Shown one piece after another: positions 32,985 to 41,843 of a stretch of DNA of 64,000 bases. This stretch comes from Bacteroidota bacterium. Lineage in GTDB: Bacteria; Bacteroidota; Bacteroidia; 2-12-FULL-35-15. The first letter of the stretch is position 1, and each line of letters opens with the position of its first letter. The position numbers were made by a program, and so were the translations under genes. The notes beneath the pieces were generated by a model. The model was not told where the DNA came from. It worked only from the letters and a program-made list of their open reading frames with translations, and did not search any database. Location of the stretch: the NCBI GenBank assembly GCA_017303895.1, contig JAFLBF010000010.1, positions 1-64,000 of the forward strand. Direction: 5' to 3'.

Positions 32985-34622
32985 ATGATCGCTCAACATC
33001 AAAATATAAAACTATTTCCTTTTGTAGCAATGCTATTGCTAAATAGTATCGTGACCTATGCACAAGTAAAGAATGTAAAGGCGAATAAAAAGAAGGCAAA
33101 GACCTATCTTTCAAACGATGACTACAACAGAGCGCTCAAAGAAAATCTGATCCTTTACAATGAGAATAAAAACGATGCTGAACTCAATCGCGCGATTGGT
33201 ATTTGCTATTTGAATATCAATGATGATCGTTCCAAAGCCATCCCATATCTCGAATATGCGTTAAAATCAGGGAAGATAGGAAGCGACATTTATTTACATC
33301 TGGGAATGGCGCATATGTATAGTTATGATTTTGATAAAGCAATTTCCTATTTCAATGAATACAGCTCAAAGAAAGATGCCAAAGAATTGGAACAAGCAGA
33401 ATTGTTGATCAAGAATTGTAATAATGCCAAAGAAATGGTTAAACATCCCGTAAATGTAACCTTCGAAAATCTTGGGAAAGATTTAAACACAGTTTATCCC
33501 GACTACTATCCATTTGTTACGGAGAATGAAGGCACCATGTATTTTACCAGCAGAAGAGATGCCACCATGGGAAACATTCAAAGTTGGCAAGGTTATTATA
33601 CTTCCGATATCTATGTTTCAAAAGTGGTGAATGGCCAATGGGGGAAAGCCAAGAATATGGGACCACTGGTGAACTCACAGGAAGATGAACAATGTGTGTA
33701 CATGACACCCGATGGAAAGATCATGATGGTGTATGTAGATAATACCAAAACCTCCGGAGATCTGTTCTTAACTTCCATTGGAGGAAAGGTAAAAGCTTTC
33801 CCTAAACCAATTCCTTTTGAGGAACCTGTTAATACTGATTTTTCAGAGCTGGAAGGTTGCATCAATACCGAAGGCAATATGATCATTTTTGCCAGCGATA
33901 GGAATGGTGGGGTAGGAAACATGGATCTGTATATGTCGAAGAAATTACCGAACGGAAGTTGGGGAAAGCCGGTGAACCTTGGTAACACGATCAATACCGG
34001 ATTCAATGAAGGATTTCCTGTATTTGATGAAGTAAATCAAGTGCTTTATTTTTCTTCTGAAGGACATTACAACATGGGCGGCTACGACATCTTCAAATCG
34101 AAGTACGATACCCTCTCCAAAACATTCAGTGAGCCTGAGAATATGGGTTATCCGATCAATACTCCGGAAGACAATATGCAGTTTTCGCTCGCAGGAAACA
34201 GAAGAGATGCGTATATCTCTGCCTACCGGAAGGAAGGATATGGTGATCTGGATATCTACAAAGTTATTTTTCATGATGTAGAAAGTAGAATGACGGCATT
34301 AAAAGGGAAAGTAAAAACAGCAGATTCTACCGCTACAGGAAAAGAGGTGGAGGTTACTATTTTAAATGAGACAACCAAAGAAGTGATCGATACGAAGACG
34401 GTAAAATTGAATGAGAGCAAATTCCTTTTTGCCTTAGAGCCAGGCAATTACATTATTAAAGCCAAGTGCGAAGGTTATCTCGATCTCTCCGAAAAATTAG
34501 CCATTTTAGATAAAGCAAATTTTGTATCTGTGAAAACAAAAAATCTGGAACTGATCGACAAGAATAAAAAAGAAGAACCACCTGTCAAGAAAACAACAGC
34601 CAAAAAGCCGGTTAAAAAATAG
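32985..34622 (+). CDS. Exported TPR / PD40 beta-propeller protein
   Basis: The order is signal peptide (ends VTYAQ), TPR-like helices (about 30-140, KAKTYLSNDDYNRALKENLILYNEN), a PD40/WD40-like propeller (about 150-430, repeated NEGTMYFTSRRD, DGKIMMVYVDN, GNMIIFASDRNGGVGNMDLY, QVLYFSSEGHYNMGGYDIF, RDAYISAYRKEGYGDLDIY), and a carboxypeptidase-regulatory-like domain (about 440-520). This is the architecture of PorE-type envelope proteins of the type IX secretion machinery, but the C-terminal OmpA peptidoglycan-binding domain is missing; the protein ends in a Lys/Pro/Thr-rich tail. It is likely periplasmic or outer-membrane associated. Confidence 0.8.
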   Translation: MIAQHQNIKLFPFVAMLLLNSIVTYAQVKNVKANKKKAKTYLSNDDYNRALKENLILYNENKNDAELNRAIGICYLNINDDRSKAIPYLEYALKSGKIGSDIYLHLGMAHMYSYDFDKAISYFNEYSSKKDAKELEQAELLIKNCNNAKEMVKHPVNVTFENLGKDLNTVYPDYYPFVTENEGTMYFTSRRDATMGNIQSWQGYYTSDIYVSKVVNGQWGKAKNMGPLVNSQEDEQCVYMTPDGKIMMVYVDNTKTSGDLFLTSIGGKVKAFPKPIPFEEPVNTDFSELEGCINTEGNMIIFASDRNGGVGNMDLYMSKKLPNGSWGKPVNLGNTINTGFNEGFPVFDEVNQVLYFSSEGHYNMGGYDIFKSKYDTLSKTFSEPENMGYPINTPEDNMQFSLAGNRRDAYISAYRKEGYGDLDIYKVIFHDVESRMTALKGKVKTADSTATGKEVEVTILNETTKEVIDTKTVKLNESKFLFALEPGNYIIKAKCEGYLDLSEKLAILDKANFVSVKTKNLELIDKNKKEEPPVKKTTAKKPVKK

Positions 34623-34662
34623 AACGTTTTGAACAAAATACATCCTCTAATGTTTAATGAAC

Positions 34663-35157
34663 ATGAGATACCTTTTTTTAATAAGCATTATTACTTTGTT
34701 TTTCTCCTGTCAGGGAAACAGTCAAACATCATCAACGAATACATCTACTATGAATAACGATAGCACCAATAAAGCAATTAATAAAACAGAAGAAGAGTGG
34801 AAAAAGGTTTTAAGTCCTGAGCAGTATTATGTGATCCGTCAGAAAGGAACTGAGGCTCCTTTCTCCGGCAAGTTCTACAAACATACTGATAAGGGAACCT
34901 ATGTATGTGCTGCTTGTGGGGAGGAACTGTTTAAATCGGATACAAAATTTGATGCCGGCTGTGGTTGGCCTAGCTTTTTTGAAGCCATTGATTCTACTAA
35001 AATTACCTATACACGCGATACCAGCCATGGCATGATCCGTACAGAGATCACCTGCACAAAATGTGGCGGACATCTTGGTCATGTTTTTGATGATGGACCT
35101 CAGCCAACAGGATTGAGATACTGCGTGAATTCACTTTCTATCGATTTTAAAAAATAA
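34663..35157 (+). CDS. msrB: Exported peptide-methionine (R)-S-oxide reductase MsrB
   Basis: Repairs oxidised methionine (R form). The zinc cysteines are in [10 protein letters not shown] and [14 protein letters not shown], and the catalytic Cys is in [13 protein letters not shown] near the end; the [12 protein letters not shown] motif is also standard. The N-terminus has a lipobox-like sequence (LITLFFSC), so this is an envelope lipoprotein. Start at 34663 (MRYLF) or two codons earlier at 34657; both are plausible. It lies about 120 bases upstream of a yceI-like gene. Confidence 0.93.
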   Translation: MRYLFLISIITLFFSCQGNSQTSSTNTSTMNNDSTNKAINKTEEEWKKVLSPEQYYVIRQKGTEAPFSGKFYKHTDKGTYVCAACGEELFKSDTKFDAGCGWPSFFEAIDSTKITYTRDTSHGMIRTEITCTKCGGHLGHVFDDGPQPTGLRYCVNSLSIDFKK

Positions 35158-35213
35158 TAAATAATTGAAAATCAATATTTTGATTCTTAATTACAAAAAT
35201 AATGTTAAAACAT

Positions 35214-35244
35214 TATATGTATATACATATATTTTATATCTTTG
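35214..35244 (+). promoter_or_regulatory. Palindromic operator overlapping the yceI promoter
   Basis: A perfect 18-base palindrome (35214-35231, core ATATGTATATACATAT) ends five bases before a -7 box TATCTTTG (35237-35244). It occupies the place where the -33 TTG should be, which is absent. A dimeric regulator, acting as activator or repressor, is the natural reading. Confidence 0.5.
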
Positions 35245-35276
35245 CAGTGTTAAAATAAAAACCAAAAAATAAAACA

Positions 35277-35882
35277 ATGATAAACAAACTTACAACAGGC
35301 GTTATTGCAGTAGCTGCAGTAGTTGCATTTGCTTTCACAGCACCGGAGAAAAAACACACCGACACTTTTAATGTTGACACCAAAGCAACAACAGCAAATT
35401 GGTTAGCTAAAAAAGTAACAGGTGAACACAAAGGTGGTATCTCTATCTCTAAAGGAACTCTTTCTGTTGATCATGGTAAAATAGCAGGTGGTTCATTTGA
35501 ATTTGATATGAATTCTATCACTTGTACTGATTTAACAGACAAAGAGTGGAACGGTAAATTGATCGGACATTTAAAATCAGATGATTTCTTTAGCGTAGAA
35601 AAAAATCCTACAGCTAAATTTGAGATCACAAAAGTGGCTCAAAAAGAAGGAACAAATTTCGATGTAACAGGAAAATTAACGATCAAAGGCATTACCAACG
35701 AGATCATTTTCCCTGCTGTTATCACAATGAATGATAAAGCTGTTGTAACAGTGGCTAAGATCACAGTAAACAGAACTAAATTCGATATTAAATACGGTTC
35801 AGCTAGCTTCTTCGAAGGAATTGGCGACAAAGCGATCTATGATGATTTCGAATTATCAGTAAATGTAGTTGCTAAGAAATAA
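35277..35882 (+). CDS. YceI-like lipocalin-fold protein
   Basis: A signal peptide (MINKLTTGVIAVAAVVAFAFTA) precedes a YceI domain of about 175 residues: NWLAKKVTGEHKGGISISKGTLSV, AGGSFEFDMNSITCTDL, IGHLKSDDFFSVEKNPTAKFEIT, TGKLTIKGITNEIIFPA and FDIKYGSASFFEGIGDKAIYDDFELSV are all typical. The fold binds isoprenoid or fatty-acid-like ligands in the periplasm. There is a single Cys. The gene has its own promoter region with a striking palindrome and its own terminator. Confidence 0.92.
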   Translation: MINKLTTGVIAVAAVVAFAFTAPEKKHTDTFNVDTKATTANWLAKKVTGEHKGGISISKGTLSVDHGKIAGGSFEFDMNSITCTDLTDKEWNGKLIGHLKSDDFFSVEKNPTAKFEITKVAQKEGTNFDVTGKLTIKGITNEIIFPAVITMNDKAVVTVAKITVNRTKFDIKYGSASFFEGIGDKAIYDDFELSVNVVAKK

Positions 35883-35895
35883 TATTAGTCACAAT

Positions 35896-35931
35896 AAAAA
35901 AAGCCCTTCAGAGATCTGAAGGGCTTTTTTT
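35896..35931. terminator. Bidirectional terminator after yceI
   Basis: AAGCCCTTCAG, loop AGAT, CTGAAGGGCTT with A- and T-runs; it also serves the convergent T9SS-substrate gene. Confidence 0.9.
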
Positions 35932-35960
35932 ATTGAGATAGGATCGTAATAAAATATACG

Positions 35961-36989
35961 TTATTGCTTAACGATCTTTTTTACAATTGAACCATTCTTT
36001 GTATCAATGCTTAGAAAATAAACTCCCGGGATCATTGGTAAATCCTTCAAGATGATCATTGAATTTCTATCCATCTCCATATTTTTTTGATACACCCTCT
36101 GTCCTGTCAAATTAAATATCTGTATACCTATTTTTTGATCTTTTAAGTCAGCCAATTCGATTTTCAATTCATTTTGATAGGGATTGGGGTAAATTTCAAT
36201 CTTTTCACTCCAATTAAGCTCGCTTACGCTTGTACACATTTGTACATCCACATAAATACTATCCGTGTAATTACATGTGGTATCTTGTGTATAGGTAACA
36301 TAGTAAAATCCTTCAGATAATGAGTTAACCGCTATAATTGAAGGATTTTGAATATTAGATGTGAATCCATCAGGTCCGCTCCAAGTATAAATTCCTCCTC
36401 CTAAATGTGAAGTTGAATTCAATTGCAAACTTGCCCCGTCACACACCGGAGAGTTTGAAAATGCATTTGTTACACAATTTTGAGAACATGATAAAGTGGC
36501 TGTGCTTATCGTATCAATACTAAATTCAACCGTAGCAGGAATGTTGGCAAAATTTGTAACCATTACTAGATAATACTCTCCGCTTTGTGCTCCGTAAACA
36601 TCTAATACTTCCATAAAGTCGGTAGAATAACTACAATCAACTGCGCTCGACTGAAGTGATACTGAATCGGTACATGGTGTTGTAGGGGAGGAGAAGGGGC
36701 CCCAACAAATAAAGTCAACATCCACTCCGGTATCTGTTGAATCGACCTGGATCATATTGATCACCAGATCACCGGATACATCAATTTGAAAATAGAACCA
36801 GGAAGGATTTGGCTGACTGCCTAAACAACCATAATTAGGACCGGTTTCGGCTGTTTGATCAACGCTAGCCGGAAACGACATGTTTCCTGCCGGACAAATT
36901 TGTGCGGCATTGACACACAGTGGTGAGGTTTGCGCCCCTCCAAAGAAATAGATAATTATTAGAGCGAATGTCAAAAAAAGTTTTTTCAT
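35961..36989 (-). CDS. Secreted protein with T9SS type A sorting domain
   Basis: Start at 36989 gives a signal peptide (MKKLFLTFALIIIYFFGGAQ); the frame extends further upstream into pnp but that part is not protein-like. The body has Cys-rich beta segments (about 20-190), then an Ig/PKD-like segment (CDGASLQLNSTSHLGGGIYTWSGPDGFTSNIQNPSI), and the C-terminal sorting domain IEIYPNPYQNELKIEL ... GIQIFNLTGQRVYQ ... GVYFLSIDTKNGSIVKKIVKQ. It is therefore exported by the type IX system and probably attached to or released from the cell surface. Its role is unknown. Confidence 0.88.
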   Translation of the reverse strand: MKKLFLTFALIIIYFFGGAQTSPLCVNAAQICPAGNMSFPASVDQTAETGPNYGCLGSQPNPSWFYFQIDVSGDLVINMIQVDSTDTGVDVDFICWGPFSSPTTPCTDSVSLQSSAVDCSYSTDFMEVLDVYGAQSGEYYLVMVTNFANIPATVEFSIDTISTATLSCSQNCVTNAFSNSPVCDGASLQLNSTSHLGGGIYTWSGPDGFTSNIQNPSIIAVNSLSEGFYYVTYTQDTTCNYTDSIYVDVQMCTSVSELNWSEKIEIYPNPYQNELKIELADLKDQKIGIQIFNLTGQRVYQKNMEMDRNSMIILKDLPMIPGVYFLSIDTKNGSIVKKIVKQ

Positions 36990-37062
36990 GAACCTACATG
37001 CTTTAATGAATTGATCAAAAGTAAAAAAAATCCCCCGACAGTTTTTGCGGGGGATGTAAGTA

Positions 37063-39219
37063 TTAATTTTGAGCCGGTGCTTGCTGTTGTTCCGGTTTTG
37101 GTAACAACACCTTGCGCGACAATTTAAATTTACCTGTTTTGGGATCAACACCGATCAGTTTCACCTGGATCTTTTCTCCTTCTTTCAACACACCTTCCAT
37201 GTTCTCTAATCTGCGGTGTTCAATTTCAGAAATGTGTAATAGACCATCTTTACCCGGCATAAACTCAACGAATGCACCGAATGCCATGATCGATTTTACT
37301 TTTCCTTCATATACTTCACCAACTTCAGGAACAGCTACAATACCTTTGATCTTCGCTAATACCGCATTGATCGCATCAGCATTGGTTGCAACGATATCAA
37401 TGTGACCCATATTATCTTTTTCTTCGATAACGATCGTAGCACCTGTTTCACGTTGCATTTCCTGAATGATCTTACCACCTGGTCCGATCACTGCACCGAT
37501 AAACTCTTTAGGGATCGTCATTTTAACGATACGAGGAGCATGTGGTTTGTAATCTTCACGGGTTGTAGAGATCGTTTTGCTCATTTCACCAAGGATGTGT
37601 AAACGTCCCTCTTTAGCTTGATTCAAAGCCTCTGCCATTACTTCGTATGGCAAACCGTGTACTTTCAAGTCCATCTGACAAGCAGTGATACCATCTTTTG
37701 TTCCGGTTACTTTAAAGTCCATATCTCCTAAATGATCTTCATCACCAAGGATATCAGAAAGGATCGCATATTTACCTTGATCATCTGTGATCAATCCCAT
37801 AGCAATACCTGAAACCGGTTTGGTGATCTTCACACCGGCATCCATTAATGCAAGTGTACCTGCACAAACTGTTGCCATGGATGATGAACCATTTGATTCT
37901 AAAATATCAGAAACAACACGAACAGTGTATGGATTCTCTGATGATAATACTTGTTTTAACGCACGTTCAGCCAAGTTACCATGTCCAACTTCACGTCTTC
38001 CCGGACCACGGTTTGGTTTTACCTCACCTGTTGAGAAAGCAGGGAAGTTATAGTGCAACATAAAGTTGTTTGTACCTTGTTGCAATGCTCTGTCGATGGT
38101 TTGAAGATCTAACTTCGTACCCAAAGTTACAGTTGTTAATGATTGTGTTTCTCCACGAGTAAAGATCGCTGAACCGTGAGCAGAAGGTAAATAACCAACT
38201 TCGCTCCAGATCGGACGGATCTGGTTGGTTGCACGGCCATCTAAACGTACGCGCTCATCAAGTACCACACGTCTTACTGCAACGTATTCTACTTCGTGAT
38301 AATATTTCTTAGCCAATGATTCGCTTAATAAAGCTCTTTCTTCTTCAGCAATTCCTTCCCAGAATTCTTTGAATACGGCTTTGAAAGCTTCACCACGCTC
38401 TTTCTTATTCGGATTTTTTGATTTAGCAACAGCATACGCTTTATCGTAAGTAGCTTTGAAAATACGCTCTTTCAATTCAGCATCGTTTGTTTCGTGACAA
38501 TATTCACGCTTTACGATCTTACCTTTTACAGCTTCTACTTTTGCTACTAACTCATTGATTGCTTTGATCTGTAATTTGATGGCTTCGTGAGCAAATTTGA
38601 TCGCCTCTAACATTTCTGCTTCAGAGATCTCTTTCATTTCACCTTCCACCATTACGATATCTTTTTCAGATGCTGCGATGATCATATCGATCACTGATTT
38701 CTCCATTTGTTCAACAGTAGGGTTGATCACTAACTGACCATCTACTTTACCAACACGTACTTCAGAGATCGGTCCGTTGAACGGAATATCAGATACAGCA
38801 ACAGCAGCACTTGCAGCCAAACATGCAAAAGCGTCCGGTGAAGTTTGTGCATCTCCGGAAATAAGAGAGATCAATACTTGTGTATCAGCATGATAATCTT
38901 CCGGGAATAATGGACGTAATGCACGATCCACTAAGCGGGAAATTAATACTTCATAGTCAGATAATTTAGCTTCGCGTTTGAAGAAACCTCCAGGGAATCT
39001 TCCTGCAGAAGCGAATTTTTCTTGATAATCAACAGATAATGGTAAAAAATCAACTCCTTCTTTCGCATCTTTGTTAGATACAACTGTTGCAAGCAACATG
39101 GTGTTGCCCATTTTTACGACAACAGATCCATCAGCTTGTTTTGCCAATTTACCTGTTTCTAACGTAATCTCACGTCCATCAGCTAGTGCAAACGTGTGTG
39201 TAATTCCAATTTGTGACAT
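37063..39219 (-). CDS. pnp: Polyribonucleotide nucleotidyltransferase (PNPase)
   Basis: A 3'-to-5' phosphorolytic exoribonuclease. Two RNase PH domains (about 10-145 and 310-545), the helical linker, a KH domain ([28 protein letters not shown], near 560-620) and an S1 domain ([38 protein letters not shown], near 630-695) are in order. Length 718 is normal. It follows rpsO on the same strand, the classic rpsO-pnp pair, with a terminator hairpin between them. Confidence 0.97.
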   Translation of the reverse strand: MSQIGITHTFALADGREITLETGKLAKQADGSVVVKMGNTMLLATVVSNKDAKEGVDFLPLSVDYQEKFASAGRFPGGFFKREAKLSDYEVLISRLVDRALRPLFPEDYHADTQVLISLISGDAQTSPDAFACLAASAAVAVSDIPFNGPISEVRVGKVDGQLVINPTVEQMEKSVIDMIIAASEKDIVMVEGEMKEISEAEMLEAIKFAHEAIKLQIKAINELVAKVEAVKGKIVKREYCHETNDAELKERIFKATYDKAYAVAKSKNPNKKERGEAFKAVFKEFWEGIAEEERALLSESLAKKYYHEVEYVAVRRVVLDERVRLDGRATNQIRPIWSEVGYLPSAHGSAIFTRGETQSLTTVTLGTKLDLQTIDRALQQGTNNFMLHYNFPAFSTGEVKPNRGPGRREVGHGNLAERALKQVLSSENPYTVRVVSDILESNGSSSMATVCAGTLALMDAGVKITKPVSGIAMGLITDDQGKYAILSDILGDEDHLGDMDFKVTGTKDGITACQMDLKVHGLPYEVMAEALNQAKEGRLHILGEMSKTISTTREDYKPHAPRIVKMTIPKEFIGAVIGPGGKIIQEMQRETGATIVIEEKDNMGHIDIVATNADAINAVLAKIKGIVAVPEVGEVYEGKVKSIMAFGAFVEFMPGKDGLLHISEIEHRRLENMEGVLKEGEKIQVKLIGVDPKTGKFKLSRKVLLPKPEQQQAPAQN

Positions 39220-39324
39220 AATTTTTTTGTTTGTATCCTCCGAAGCTTCAGCGGAGGATGGGTTTTTAATTTATTGTTTTCTTTGACCTCTTTTTACTCG
39301 ATTTTGTAAACTATAATAAAATAC

Positions 39325-39356
39325 AAAAAGCATCCCGGTGTTCCGGAATGCTTTTT
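39325..39356 (-). terminator. Hairpin between rpsO and pnp
   Basis: AAAAAGCATCCCGG, loop TGTT, CCGGAATGCTTTTT, one mismatch. It lies where rpsO-pnp operons usually carry a terminator or RNase III site. Confidence 0.75.
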
Positions 39357-39382
39357 AATTGTATATTAAATAAGCATTAAGA

Positions 39383-39652
39383 TTACTTTCTTAAATCTAA
39401 TTTTTTAACAATAGCACGGTAACGCTCAATGTCGTTTGCTTTGATATAATCCAACATACTACGTCTTTTACCAACTAAGTTGATCAATGCACGTTGAGTA
39501 CCAAAATCTTTTTTGTTTGATTTCAAGTGGTTGGTCAAGTGGTCAATTCTGTGTGTAAACAAAGCAACTTGTCCTTCAGCAGAACCAGTGTCTTTTTCAG
39601 ATTTTCCGTGTTTTTTGAAAATGTCTTTTTTAATTTCTGATGTTAAATACAT
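39383..39652 (-). CDS. rpsO: 30S ribosomal protein S15
   Basis: An 89-residue S15. The hallmark GSAEGQVALFTHRIDHLTNHLKSNKKDFGTQRALINLVGKRRSMLDYIKANDIERY spans most of the protein and includes the 16S-binding helices. It lies upstream of pnp, the conserved order. Confidence 0.97.
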   Translation of the reverse strand: MYLTSEIKKDIFKKHGKSEKDTGSAEGQVALFTHRIDHLTNHLKSNKKDFGTQRALINLVGKRRSMLDYIKANDIERYRAIVKKLDLRK

Positions 39653-39758
39653 TGTATTAGGTATTTTTAATTTTTAATTTTCGGACTGCAAAGATAAATA
39701 TCTTTTTTAAATCTGCAATATTTTTTACCTCAGATTCAGAAAAAAGAGGGGAGTCCCA

Positions 39759-40610
39759 CTAATTTTTGAACATTTTCAGCAATTGCGCCAATTTATCCTT
39801 TAGCTCGGTACGGCTCACGATCTTATCCAAAAAGCCATGCTCCAATACGAATTCAGAGGTTTGGAAGCCTTTCGGAAGGTCTTTTCCGATGGTTTCTTTT
39901 ACCACACGTGGACCAGCAAAACCGATCAAAGCGCCCGGCTCAGCAATATTCAAGTCGCCCAACATCGCATAAGAAGCTGTTACACCACCTGTTGTTGGGT
40001 CGGTCAGGAACGAAATATAAGGGATCTTGGCTTCTGCCATCAAGGATAATTTAGCAGATGTCTTTGCCATTTGCATCAATGAGAAAGCCGCTTCCATCAT
40101 ACGTGCACCACCGGATTTAGAGATAATCATCAAGGGAATACGGTTCGCTAAACAATAATCAATTGAACGGGCAATTTTTTCACCCACCACTGATCCCATC
40201 GAGCCACCAATAAAGCTGAAATCCATACAAGCTACTACCAGATCCTCACCATCTACTTTTCCATGTGCCGTGCGGATAGCATCTTTTAAATTCGTTTTCT
40301 TGATCGAGTCCTTTAAACGGTCGGTGTACTTTTTTGTATCCGTAAAGTTTAAAGGGTCACCTGCGGTTAGATCCGGATTCAACTCCTTAAATTCATTGTT
40401 ATCGAAAATGATCTCAAAATATTCTTTCGAACCAATTTTTTCATGATAGTTACACTCCGCATTCGAGCAAACATATAAATGCTGTGCATGCTCATCTGAA
40501 GAAGTGATCTTCTTACACTTCGGACATTTATACCACAATCCTTCCGGAGTTTCTTTCTTTTCACCTGTTGTGGTAGTGATTCCTTCTATTTTTCTTTTAA
40601 ACCAACTCAT
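39759..40610 (-). CDS. accD: Acetyl-CoA carboxylase carboxyltransferase subunit beta
   Basis: Transfers the carboxyl group from biotin to acetyl-CoA, with AccA as partner. The N-terminal zinc ribbon has KCPKCKK and [10 protein letters not shown]; the second pair has spacing C-x4-C rather than the usual C-x2-C. The crotonase-like core shows [38 protein letters not shown] and [16 protein letters not shown]. Length 283 is normal. It lies 66 bases downstream of the aldolase gene on the same strand. accA is not in the window. Confidence 0.95.
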   Translation of the reverse strand: MSWFKRKIEGITTTTGEKKETPEGLWYKCPKCKKITSSDEHAQHLYVCSNAECNYHEKIGSKEYFEIIFDNNEFKELNPDLTAGDPLNFTDTKKYTDRLKDSIKKTNLKDAIRTAHGKVDGEDLVVACMDFSFIGGSMGSVVGEKIARSIDYCLANRIPLMIISKSGGARMMEAAFSLMQMAKTSAKLSLMAEAKIPYISFLTDPTTGGVTASYAMLGDLNIAEPGALIGFAGPRVVKETIGKDLPKGFQTSEFVLEHGFLDKIVSRTELKDKLAQLLKMFKN

Positions 40611-40676
40611 TTTATGAAGTATTAAATCTAAAGCATAGAGTATTAAGAGTTTCCTAATACCTACACAACGACTTGT

Positions 40677-41735
40677 TTAAGCAATAGTAATCGTATTATC
40701 TAAATAAACATCTTGAATGGTGTTCAACAATTCCACACCTTCTTTCATTGGTTTTTGGAAGGCTTTACGACCGGAGATCAAACCTTGACCACCGGCACGC
40801 TTGTTGATCACAGCTGTTGTTACTGCTTCAGCCATATCACTTGCACCTTTTGATTCACCACCGCTATTGATCAAACCCATTCTTCCCATGTAGCAATTTG
40901 CTACCTGGTAACGGCAAAGATCAATTGGATTATCTGTTGTTAACTCTGAATATACTTTTGGATGTGTTTTACCATGTCCGGTAGCCAAATAACCACCATT
41001 TTTATCAGATAACTTTTGTTTGATGATATCAGCTTGGATGGTTACACCTAAATGGTTGGCTTGCGATGATAGATCGGCAGCAGTGTGATAATCAACACCG
41101 TCTTTTTTGAACGCACTGTTACGGGTATAACACCATAAAATAGTTGCCATTCCTAACTCATGAGCTCTTTCAAATGCTTGCGCTACTTCCACGATCTGAC
41201 GGGATGATTCATGTGAACCAAAATAGATCGTTGCACCAACAGCAACAGCTCCCATGTTCCAGGCTTCTTCTACAGAACCAAACATGATCTGGTCAAATTT
41301 ATTCGGATAGGAAAGGAATTCATTATGATTGATCTTTACAATGAAAGGGATCTTGTGTGCATATTTACGTGATACAGATGCCAACACGCCATACGTTGAC
41401 GCAACAGCATTACAACCACCTTCGATCGCCAATTTTACAATGTTCTCTGAATCGAAATACATTGGATTTGGAGCAAAAGAGGCACCTGCGCTGTGTTCAA
41501 TTCCCTGATCAACTGGAAGGATACTCATGTATCCGGTATTCGCTAAACGACCGGTTCCGTATAGTTGTTGCAAACTTCTAAGAACTTGTGGACTGCGGTT
41601 CGATCCCATGAAGATACGATCTACAAAATCGTTTCCAGGTAAATGGATATTTTCTTTAGAGATCGTTTTGCAAGTATGGTTCAATAAGCTGTCAGCGTTT
41701 GAGCCCAATAGTTCTTCGATTTTTTTAGTTGCCAT
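40677..41735 (-). CDS. fbaB: Class I fructose-bisphosphate aldolase (FbaB/DhnA type)
   Basis: Cleaves fructose 1,6-bisphosphate through a Schiff base. The family is recognised by [20 protein letters not shown] near 80, [16 protein letters not shown] near 140 (Lys region), [16 protein letters not shown] near 172 and [18 protein letters not shown] near 300. At 352 residues it matches the archaeal/bacterial FbaB size. Likely cotranscribed with accD. Confidence 0.92.
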   Translation of the reverse strand: MATKKIEELLGSNADSLLNHTCKTISKENIHLPGNDFVDRIFMGSNRSPQVLRSLQQLYGTGRLANTGYMSILPVDQGIEHSAGASFAPNPMYFDSENIVKLAIEGGCNAVASTYGVLASVSRKYAHKIPFIVKINHNEFLSYPNKFDQIMFGSVEEAWNMGAVAVGATIYFGSHESSRQIVEVAQAFERAHELGMATILWCYTRNSAFKKDGVDYHTAADLSSQANHLGVTIQADIIKQKLSDKNGGYLATGHGKTHPKVYSELTTDNPIDLCRYQVANCYMGRMGLINSGGESKGASDMAEAVTTAVINKRAGGQGLISGRKAFQKPMKEGVELLNTIQDVYLDNTITIA

Positions 41736-41843
41736 ATGTATCTATTTTGCTGTTATAATTTTAGGAAGGCAAAGCTAATAATTTTTTATGATTAATGAAT
41801 AGGCTTTTTTGCCCGAAAAAATGCAGAAAAAGGGAAGAAATCC

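Noticed and set aside
37000-37151. N-terminal extension of the T9SS-substrate gene into pnp
   Set aside because: The ATG at 36989 gives a clean signal peptide; the added residues overlap the pnp coding end and have no protein character.
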